From Desulfovibrio sp. JC022 (lineage in GTDB: Bacteria; Desulfobacterota; Desulfovibrionia; Desulfovibrionales; Desulfovibrionaceae): a DNA stretch of 51,010 nt. The stretch spans positions 1 through 51,010 of the forward strand of contig NZ_VOPZ01000016.1 of the NCBI RefSeq assembly GCF_010470665.1, read 5' to 3'. Positions within the stretch are counted from its first letter, which is position 1. Every line of letters begins with the position of its first letter. The notes under the pieces are model-generated. The model saw only the letters and a list, made by a program, of their open reading frames with translations. It was not told the origin of the DNA and made no database searches. The position numbers and the translations under genes were made by a program. Below are positions 40,833 through 47,127 of the stretch, one piece after another.

Positions 40833-41071
40833 CACATAACCCTCTGGGTAGCCTGATTTTTAAACATATCAACTACTTCCTTTTCAGTATATACAGAACC
40901 GTCAAAACGGACCACGAGTCCGGCGCAAAGCCTGTTTGCTCTGGCCCAGTGGATGCCTTCAATATCTTCAGCGTATTTTTCAAGACAGCTGGCAGTCTTG
41001 GCATTGCGCACAGCGGGAAGCTTAATTCTCACGCGGTGGGGCAAACTGTGTTTTACTCTAACTTTTTGCAT
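40832..41071 (-). CDS. Stand-alone HMA-like Arg-motif domain
   Basis: This 79-residue protein has 'HSLPHRVRIKLP' near its start, one or two Cys, and an HMA-like beta-alpha-beta fold ending 'GLVVRFDGSVYTEKEVVDMF'. That pattern corresponds to the N-terminal domains of the P-type ATPases ('SIVIEYDGNRKNRERIL'), so it looks like the isolated regulatory domain. It is first in the - operon, with ribosome site aaggag before ATG 41071. A trans-acting partner of the ATPases is a possible role. Confidence 0.7.
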   Translation of the reverse strand: MQKVRVKHSLPHRVRIKLPAVRNAKTASCLEKYAEDIEGIHWARANRLCAGLVVRFDGSVYTEKEVVDMFKNQATQRVM

Positions 41072-41130
41072 AGCTAGACTCCTTAAATGGCAAATATTTT
41101 AAATCAGTTGTGGACAATTAATATAAGCCC

Positions 41131-41144
41131 ATTATACGCCGCAA
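41131..41144. repeat. 14-bp direct repeat shared by both operon leaders
   Basis: ATTATACGCCGCAA here is identical to 29950-29963. The copy lies in the 271-base region upstream of the - operon (41072-41342), which otherwise holds only a terminator and AT-rich sequence. The two copies have the same + strand orientation, so they are reversed relative to their operons. Confidence 0.55.
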
Positions 41145-41250
41145 AATCTTTTAGTAAAACGTGGACAGTGAGTTCCATTTTCACGTGAGATCGAAATTGA
41201 TATACATTACCAAATAGAACACATTTAAATTCAGACACTTACAAGAAACA

Positions 41251-41288
41251 AAGCAAAAAAAAGAAACCCTGTCTAAATATACAGGGTT
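41251..41288 (-). terminator. Intrinsic terminator of the metal ABC operon
   Basis: On the minus strand an 8-bp stem AACCCTGT/ACAGGGTT (41288-41265) is followed by a T-rich run TTTCTTTTTTTTG (to about 41251). It sits 54 bases downstream of the last gene of the ABC operon. Confidence 0.85.
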
Positions 41289-41342
41289 ATCTTCCATAAT
41301 TTTTTTTAAATCTTTTTTGATATAATAAAATCAATTTCAGCG

Positions 41343-42242
41343 TCAACTCTTTCCAATAAGAGCCGAAAGATTACTCTTATACCACTTTAAAAGCTGCTCA
41401 AGAGGAACCGCTTCTTTTGAATAAACAAATTTATTCAACACTACCGCCCGCGCCCCGGAATCAGCGATAACCTTGGCTGCAGCTTCCCCCGGCTCCCAAG
41501 GGCAGATAACTACTTTGACTTCATCCTGTTTGATCAACGCACCGAGGTTCTGCGCATCACCTTCGGTCCAGTAATCTTCCTGCTTCAGGAAATGAAAATG
41601 CACATTGAGACCGAATTCATCAGCAAGATAAACATAACCGGCAGTCAACGCACCGAATTCATAGGACTCCAGATCAAGAAGTTTATCCTCGTACTCTGAC
41701 CGCAGCTTGAACAAAGCAGCCTGTAATTTCTTCAAGTTCCCGTTAATCTTCTCTGCCTGATCCGGGTACATCCGGCCCAGATCATCAGCCACAATGGACG
41801 CCATGCGGGTCAGGTTGGCCGGACTGCGCCAAACGTAAGGAACATAATTTCCGTTAATTTCCGTGAGCGGCACCCCGGCACCGTATCCGTCAAGAGGCTT
41901 CCCGGCATCAATGTCCACAATACGGATATTTCCCCTTCTGGCCCACAGGTAAAGGGGATCAGCAGCCCAGACTGAAGTGACAGCAACTACAGCATCAGCT
42001 TTCGCGGCCCTGGCAAAAAATTTCTTTTGGTGCTTCTTGAAATAGGCTTTGTGTCCGCCCATGGAATAAGCTCCGGGCACCACGTTCTCAATATTAATAT
42101 TAGTATCCTCGCAAAGCACTTCACAAAGCACCTGCGTGATATCGAGCGAGGTCAGCACAGTAGGCCTTTCTTCTGCCTGAACAACAGAAACTGCCCCGAA
42201 TAAAAGCACCGCCAACAACAAAACAAACACTGATTTCTTCAT
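41343..42242 (-). CDS. Second, divergent metal ABC substrate-binding protein
   Basis: This 299-residue exported protein has a signal peptide (about residues 1-23) and a ZnuA/TroA-like two-lobe fold with a long linking helix (about 155-195). Only part of the usual metal-binding His set is apparent ('MGGHKAYF' near residue 65 and 'HFHF' near 220), so its ligand may differ from that of the SBP at 43987. It is the last gene of the operon, sharing its end with the permease gene upstream, and precedes a terminator. Having two binding proteins for one permease suggests two metals or forms. Confidence 0.78.
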   Translation of the reverse strand: MKKSVFVLLLAVLLFGAVSVVQAEERPTVLTSLDITQVLCEVLCEDTNINIENVVPGAYSMGGHKAYFKKHQKKFFARAAKADAVVAVTSVWAADPLYLWARRGNIRIVDIDAGKPLDGYGAGVPLTEINGNYVPYVWRSPANLTRMASIVADDLGRMYPDQAEKINGNLKKLQAALFKLRSEYEDKLLDLESYEFGALTAGYVYLADEFGLNVHFHFLKQEDYWTEGDAQNLGALIKQDEVKVVICPWEPGEAAAKVIADSGARAVVLNKFVYSKEAVPLEQLLKWYKSNLSALIGKS

Positions 42243-43147
42243 TACGCACCAGCCTGTTTGAATGAACCGGAAACAGAGCGCAGGGCCGCAGTTCCGGCAA
42301 AAATAAACGAAGCCACAAGAATAATCGCACCACCGGAGGGAACCGGAATCTCGAACTGCATGGGAATAATAATCCCCAGAATGCAGCTGACAGTAGCAAA
42401 CACAACACTGTAAAAAAAGAATCCCTTGATGGAACGGCTCACGTTACGCGCCGCCGCAGCCGGAATAATCAGCAAAGCTTCCACCAGCACCGCGCCGACA
42501 AGTTTCAAACAAGCCACGGTAATGACCGTGATCATGAGTACAAAGATATAATCGTAAAGCTTGGCGTTGATTCCCCGGACCATGGCCAGCGAGGGATTGA
42601 AGCTTGCCAGCAGCATACGGTTGTAGAGCGGAAAACCAATTCCGATACAAAGGGCGGCAATGATCAGCAGCACATTCATATCAGTATCGTTAACCGTCAG
42701 AATCGAACCGAAAAGGATATTATCCAGCACATGCATATTCACTTTACCAGTCACATAAAGCAGCACGCAGGCCCCCACCGCCAAGGATATGGAAAGAAAA
42801 ACCCCGATGACCGTATCCTGAGTCATGCGGGTCCGATTGCGAGTATAGTTCATGGCCAGCGCGAAAATTATGCAAAACCCGAAAAGCGATGCATAGGGCG
42901 CGGTAACCGGCTCGCCCAGCAGGACCCCGATGGCGACCCCGGTCAAAGCGGCCTGCCCCACTGCCTGCGAGAAAAAAGCCAGCCGCTTAGCCACAACCAT
43001 GGTTCCAATACCGCCCAAAAGCGGCCCGGCCATCAAAGCACAGATCAAAGCATTGACCACAAAAGCATACTGGAAAAATTCCGGCAGCAGTCCGGCTTTT
43101 CCCCATTCCATAAGAGGAAGACGCAGAAGATCGTATAATTGTTCCAT
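42242..43147 (-). CDS. ZnuB/TroC-type metal ABC permease
   Basis: This 301-residue polytopic protein has about eight to nine membrane helices and fits the ABC-3 family ('LAFFSQAVGQAALTGVAIGV' near residue 60, 'LILAA'-like 'ALLIIPAAAARNVSRS' near 225). It forms the membrane channel for the ATPase at 43268. Starting ATG 43147 is reached after a 120-base spacer holding a hairpin. It overlaps the downstream SBP gene by 1 base. Zn, Mn or Fe cannot be distinguished from the sequence. Confidence 0.9.
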   Translation of the reverse strand: MEQLYDLLRLPLMEWGKAGLLPEFFQYAFVVNALICALMAGPLLGGIGTMVVAKRLAFFSQAVGQAALTGVAIGVLLGEPVTAPYASLFGFCIIFALAMNYTRNRTRMTQDTVIGVFLSISLAVGACVLLYVTGKVNMHVLDNILFGSILTVNDTDMNVLLIIAALCIGIGFPLYNRMLLASFNPSLAMVRGINAKLYDYIFVLMITVITVACLKLVGAVLVEALLIIPAAAARNVSRSIKGFFFYSVVFATVSCILGIIIPMQFEIPVPSGGAIILVASFIFAGTAALRSVSGSFKQAGA

Positions 43148-43167
43148 TGTATATCCCGTAGACGATT

Positions 43168-43265
43168 TGGAATCCCAAACGGCGAAGCCCTAATAAAAGG
43201 TTTTGGGATTCTTAAACCCTTTTGCAAAAAAGGGTTTAAAGCCCCCGGCAGGGTCGCCGAAGGCA
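43168..43265. repeat. Palindromic element inside the ABC operon
   Basis: GGAATCCCAAA is paired with TTTTGGGATTC, and a second perfect 12-bp hairpin TTAAACCCTTTT/AAAAGGGTTTAA occurs at 43212-43239. Both lie between the ATPase and permease genes. Related blocks occur at 17434 and 39460. It may act as an attenuator or an mRNA-stability element rather than a terminator. Confidence 0.6.
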
Positions 43266-43267
43266 TA

Positions 43268-43987
43268 TTAGTTAGAAGAAAAAACAGTGAAGATGCGTTC
43301 CGCGGTCAGTTCCTGCTGTGGATCACCGGAGAAGAGGACATTCCTATTGATGCAGGTCACCCCGTGGGCCATGTCGCGCACAACCGCGAGATCGTGATGG
43401 ATGATGAGCACGGTGGTCCCGGCTGCGGCAAGATCTTCAATGATCCCGTGCATGATTGCCGCGCCGGATTTATCCAGCCCGGTGGCCGGTTCATCGAGAA
43501 TTAGCAACTTCGGGTCAGGCATCAGTGACTGGGCCAGCAGCACCCGCTGGCGTTCCCCACCGGAAAGTGACCCGAAGGGCCGTTCCATCTTTGCTTCCAT
43601 GCCGACTCTTTTAAGGGCCAGCCGGACTTCCCTGCTGCGATCTTTTTTCATGCCCAAAAAAGCGGGCCGTGTTTTCTGGCCGACCATGGTCATGAAGTCG
43701 ACCACGGTCATGGGCAGGGTATCGTCAAAATCAAGGGACTGCGGCACATAGCCCACTACTGCTTTGCCGTTCCAGCAAACAGTGATCTCTCCGCTGTGGG
43801 GCATCTGACCCAGCAGGCAACGCAGGAGTGAAGTCTTGCCGCCGCCATTGGGACCGATAATGCAATGGATGGAGCCGGACTGCACCGTGAAAGCAACCTT
43901 ATCCAGAATAAGATTGCCGCCCAGCCTCAAACCAACATTTTCAAAATTGATGGATGGCCCTTTTTCTAAAGTGATTTCACTCTGCAT
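43268..43987 (-). CDS. ZnuC-type metal ABC ATPase
   Basis: This 239-residue ABC ATPase has Walker A 'GPNGGGKTS' (about residues 44-52), signature 'LSGGERQR' (about 138-145), Walker B 'LLILDEPATGLD' and H-loop 'IIHHDLAV'. This set drives the ABC-3 permease encoded next. It overlaps the SBP gene at 43987 by one base. Conserved order SBP-ATPase-permease supports the assignment to a metal importer. Confidence 0.92.
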   Translation of the reverse strand: MQSEITLEKGPSINFENVGLRLGGNLILDKVAFTVQSGSIHCIIGPNGGGKTSLLRCLLGQMPHSGEITVCWNGKAVVGYVPQSLDFDDTLPMTVVDFMTMVGQKTRPAFLGMKKDRSREVRLALKRVGMEAKMERPFGSLSGGERQRVLLAQSLMPDPKLLILDEPATGLDKSGAAIMHGIIEDLAAAGTTVLIIHHDLAVVRDMAHGVTCINRNVLFSGDPQQELTAERIFTVFSSN

Positions 43988-44898
43988 TACTGCCCTTCCT
44001 TCAATTTCTGGGCATCCACCAGAGCATCGGTCAGGGCTTTCAGGTTCGCTTCTATGCCCTGCTCGAATCCTTCCTCAGTGTATTTGCCGTTGGTCAGGTG
44101 GGAGAGGTGGCGAATGCGAATTCCGGTTTCCTTGTGGATGGTATCCACATATTTGTCCGGGAAGGACATCTCGGTAAAGATCACGTCCACGCCCAGCCGT
44201 TTGATCTCGTCAATAGTCTTGGCAAGCTGGCTGGCGGTGGGCTTCAAGCCGTGCCCCGGCTCAATGACCGCAGTGACCTGCAATCCGAAATCCTGAAACA
44301 GGTAATCATAGCCGCCGTGTATGGTGGCGCAGCGGAATTCCATGCTCGGCAACCCTGTAATACGCTTCATGTAGCGGGCCTTGAGCTTTCTGAGCTTTCG
44401 GGCATAGTTGCGGGCATTCTTGCGGTAAAAGGCTGCGTTTTCGGGGTAAAGCTTCCCCAATTCCTTGGCGATGGTGTAGACCTGACGCACGGAAGCGGTG
44501 ACTGAAACAAAGGTATGCGGGTTGACTATCTTGCGTCCGTCAAGAGTACCACTGACCGGGATGAGCGAGACATCCTTGTTGGCCATGATCAGGGGCAGCT
44601 TGCCCTTCATGTCCGCAGCCTCGACAATCTCAAAGGCAAATTCATCATGGCCGATGCCGTTGACCACCAGCGCGTCAAGGGTCATGCATTTTTTAATGTC
44701 TTCGGGTTGGGGACGGTAGTTGTGGGGGTTGAACCCTTCGCCGATGAGCGGAATAACTTCGGCACCGTCACCCACAACGGCCTTGGTAAAGCTGTAATAG
44801 GGATGGAGGGTCACCCCAATACGCGGTTTGGCGTTTGCAAATGCGGCTGCCGGGAGCAGGCAGACAAAAAGCAGAATGAAAATTATTTTTCTAAGCAT
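43987..44898 (-). CDS. znuA: ZnuA-type metal ABC substrate-binding protein
   Basis: This 303-residue exported protein has a signal peptide (about 1-22) and the classic TroA/ZnuA metal ligands: His in 'VTLHPYYSF', His in 'GEGFNPHNYRPQP', His in 'NPHTFVS' and Glu/Asp in the C-terminal lobe ('VDVIFTEMSFPD'). It should bind Zn, Mn or Fe in the periplasm and deliver it to the permease. It overlaps the DUF6162-like gene at its start and the ATPase gene at its end. The Zn assignment is by family, not proven here. Confidence 0.85.
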   Translation of the reverse strand: MLRKIIFILLFVCLLPAAAFANAKPRIGVTLHPYYSFTKAVVGDGAEVIPLIGEGFNPHNYRPQPEDIKKCMTLDALVVNGIGHDEFAFEIVEAADMKGKLPLIMANKDVSLIPVSGTLDGRKIVNPHTFVSVTASVRQVYTIAKELGKLYPENAAFYRKNARNYARKLRKLKARYMKRITGLPSMEFRCATIHGGYDYLFQDFGLQVTAVIEPGHGLKPTASQLAKTIDEIKRLGVDVIFTEMSFPDKYVDTIHKETGIRIRHLSHLTNGKYTEEGFEQGIEANLKALTDALVDAQKLKEGQ

Positions 44899-45710
44899 TA
44901 ATTGAACTCCTCACCCTTGGTGCGTTTCATTTCGTCTTCTCCGCTGCGGGAGACTATTTCCTTCCAGCCCGCGTTAATCAAAGCTTGATCCGTAATTATG
45001 GTGGGAAAGGGTTTATCGTTTGCTGCATGAAACCAGATCTCATAAGGAGCGTGACCCTGCTTCACCTTGTGCCCCCCTTGCGGGTGGACATGAGGCTGCT
45101 CAGAATCCATCTCCTCCATACCTGTGGTCATGGCAGGAAATTTTTTCTCTGCGGGCTGCGGAGTTGTCTCATAGGAATCTATTTTAAAAGAATCGAGTTC
45201 CGCCTGTGCATCGGACACGGCATTACCCTGCTTTTTTACGTGGTCATGAATCATAGCCAGCAGGAAAGTTCCCCTGATCTTATCATTCTGTTTTGAAATG
45301 CCCCGGTAAAGAGCCAAATGAGAATAGCCGCTGTCCAGAATTTTTCTTTGCCAAAAGATACGGCCATCTTTTTCCCAACCGCTGTCCTTAGTAAAGGGCG
45401 GAATAAAATCTTCTTCCAACTCGACAATAGTCGGCCAGCGGTTGTTATCGTCCGCATGAATGGCATCGATTTCAGCCCCCGCGCTGACCAGCCCGTTATA
45501 AACCGCAAGCTCCTGCGCATTAAGGGAATCAAAGGCATTTATCTGCCAGTCGGGATGGGAATATTCTTTCTTGGAAATATGTCTGATAGCTATGCTGGAA
45601 GCGCAAATGACAAGTGTGAGCAGCATGGTCGCAAAAACAAGTTTTGTTTCCCTGCCGGAACTGGAGGGGCGGATGACTTTTACGCACCCCGCATTATCTG
45701 TATGGCCCAT
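44898..45710 (-). CDS. DUF6162-like membrane-anchored partner of a metal ABC system
   Basis: This 270-residue protein has one membrane helix near residues 25-43 and an exported domain; it ends in a His-rich region ('EQPHVHPQGGHKVKQGHAPY', about residues 205-225). The pattern fits the DUF6162 proteins that I recall next to Zn-ABC genes. A metal-capture role in the periplasm is inferred from the His cluster and operon place. It is the first gene of the operon and is followed by the znuA-like gene with a 1-base overlap. Confidence 0.65.
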   Translation of the reverse strand: MGHTDNAGCVKVIRPSSSGRETKLVFATMLLTLVICASSIAIRHISKKEYSHPDWQINAFDSLNAQELAVYNGLVSAGAEIDAIHADDNNRWPTIVELEEDFIPPFTKDSGWEKDGRIFWQRKILDSGYSHLALYRGISKQNDKIRGTFLLAMIHDHVKKQGNAVSDAQAELDSFKIDSYETTPQPAEKKFPAMTTGMEEMDSEQPHVHPQGGHKVKQGHAPYEIWFHAANDKPFPTIITDQALINAGWKEIVSRSGEDEMKRTKGEEFN

Positions 45711-45723
45711 GTGAAAACCTCAT

Positions 45724-45756
45724 AAAAAGACGGCGGGCCGGGCTCCGACCCGCCGT
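45724..45756 (-). terminator. Intrinsic terminator of the DUF4198 gene
   Basis: On the minus strand ACGGCGGG/CCCGCCGT (45756-45730) forms a strong stem followed by CTTTTTAT. It lies 46 bases after the DUF4198 stop, just before the start of the ABC operon. Confidence 0.85.
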
Positions 45757-45802
45757 GTAGTGGAGGATACTCTTGTTGCTGTAGAGTACGCTTTGCGAGA
45801 GA

Positions 45803-46630
45803 TTATTTCATGTCTTCGGCTTTGATCCAGATAACTGCATCCTGACCGAGTTCTTTGCCTTTGTATTCTTTTTCAGGACCTACGCCCAGAGCTGCGAAGC
45901 CCCACCAGCCGGCCTTGGGAATACCGAAGGTGATGTAGCCGTTGGCATCGGAGAAGATGGTCTGGGTCACGAAAGAATCGTGGGGATAATCAACGGAGGA
46001 TTTTTCGGGCATGGAGTTGTTTTTGAGGTTGGGCATGTGGCTCATGTACTCAACTTCAACTTCAGCACCTGCAACGGGTTTGCCTTCGGAAAGAACCTGA
46101 GCTTTGAAAACGTTGCCGGTCCATACGCCGTAAGGCTTGATCAGGGGAACTATTTCGCAGGGAAGACCTACAGGCTCGGCCCAGTTACCGGGAACACCGC
46201 CGACGTTGGCGATGAGCTTGGTGATCTGCTGCATGTAAACGTCTTCTTCTTTTTCAAAGTAGTAGCCGGGCTTCATTACGAAAACATAGTCACCCATGGA
46301 GCGGACGAGTTTTTTGGGAATCTTGGCTTCGTATGCGGGAGCACTGGAGTGAGGGTTTTTCCAAGTAATTTCTTTCAAAAGACCTTTGAGATCTTTTTTC
46401 TTGGCTTTAGAGTCACCACGCTGGCTGACAACGTAGAATTCTTCAATGCCGCCCATGTCCATCATATGGCCTGCTTCAGCAGGGTGAGTGAAGACAATGC
46501 GCATGTCCATTTCCTGCCCCTTATCCATCGCGATTTCAGGGGTGTACACCATCATGAAATGAGCAAAGGCAGTGCTACCGAATGCGAGCACGAAAAGTGC
46601 AGCCAGGGGAAGAATAAAACGAGCTTTCAT
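45803..46630 (-). CDS. DUF4198-family exported protein
   Basis: This 275-residue protein has a signal peptide (residues about 1-23, ending 'AFA') and an HFMMVYTP start to the mature protein, typical of DUF4198/NikK-like periplasmic proteins with beta-rich, transthyretin-like C-terminal domains ('GKPVAGAEVEVEYMSH' and 'DANGYITFGIPKAGWWGFAA'). Several His and Met residues near the N-terminus ('HPAEAGHMMDMGG') could bind metal. ATG 46630 is favoured by a ribosome site (ggag). A Fur-box-like inverted sequence (46651-46667) lies just upstream. Role in metal handling is inferred from family and context. Confidence 0.78.
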   Translation of the reverse strand: MKARFILPLAALFVLAFGSTAFAHFMMVYTPEIAMDKGQEMDMRIVFTHPAEAGHMMDMGGIEEFYVVSQRGDSKAKKKDLKGLLKEITWKNPHSSAPAYEAKIPKKLVRSMGDYVFVMKPGYYFEKEEDVYMQQITKLIANVGGVPGNWAEPVGLPCEIVPLIKPYGVWTGNVFKAQVLSEGKPVAGAEVEVEYMSHMPNLKNNSMPEKSSVDYPHDSFVTQTIFSDANGYITFGIPKAGWWGFAALGVGPEKEYKGKELGQDAVIWIKAEDMK

Positions 46631-46650
46631 CACATCTCCATTTTTTGAAT

Positions 46651-46667
46651 TTGAGTGCTAATCTCAA
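46651..46667 (-). promoter_or_regulatory. Possible degenerate Fur-like operator
   Basis: TTGAGTGCTAATCTCAA has arms TTGAG/CTCAA and resembles the perfect palindrome at 29385-29401 in its right half. It lies about 20 bases upstream of the DUF4198 start. Weak, suggestive only. Confidence 0.4.
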
Positions 46668-46676
46668 TATTATTAC

Positions 46677-46710
46677 AAAAAATTAAGCACAGGACCACCC
46701 CATGCTTAAT
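46677..46710 (-). terminator. Intrinsic terminator after the small secreted protein gene
   Basis: On the minus strand ATTAAGCA/TGCTTAAT (46710-46682) forms an 8-bp stem followed by a T-run (about 46682-46677). It ends the gene at 46718 and separates it from the DUF4198 gene. Confidence 0.75.
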
Positions 46711-46717
46711 CAAAACC

Positions 46718-47035
46718 TTACTCTACGATGTCGACGCCATTGACTTCAATCTGATGTCCTTCACCGCCATCAAAAATAACAAGGTACGCACCGGCGGGCT
46801 TATCGAAATTGTATTCGCTGTCTTCGCTCATCGCACCCTTGAGGATAGTCTTGCCATTGCCGTCTTTCACGAACATTTTTACGCCCGAAGCGGAAGAACC
46901 GTCGGAAAATCCACCTTCACAGGTAATGGTGTTGTCACCGTTGTCAAAGCAACTCATGAGCGGAGTGTGCGCAAAAGCCTGCCCGGCAAATGCCAGAAGT
47001 GCAGCCAAAGTAAGAACTACGAGAATCTTTTTCAT
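46718..47035 (-). CDS. Small secreted beta-rich protein downstream of feoB
   Basis: This 105-residue protein has a signal peptide (about residues 1-22, ending 'AFA') and a mature part starting HTPLMSC, with two Cys (SC and TC) that may form a disulfide, and a transthyretin-like 'GVKMFVKDGNGKTILKGAMS' core. Similar small exported domains occur with NikK/NikL-type nickel genes and DUF4198 proteins, but I cannot name it. It follows feoB by 92 bases and has its own terminator. Confidence 0.65.
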   Translation of the reverse strand: MKKILVVLTLAALLAFAGQAFAHTPLMSCFDNGDNTITCEGGFSDGSSASGVKMFVKDGNGKTILKGAMSEDSEYNFDKPAGAYLVIFDGGEGHQIEVNGVDIVE

Positions 47036-47127
47036 TTTATCTCTCCTGTGGAACGATTAATTAAACTTCTATAATTCAAGGACAGTCGGGGACGGTGAAA
47101 CAAAACTCCATCCCCGGTGTCCTGTAA

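Noticed and set aside
29432-41071. Magnetosome gene cluster
   Set aside because: No MamK, MamA, MamE or other mam genes are recognisable; the ATPase/HMA-like set fits ferrosomes better.
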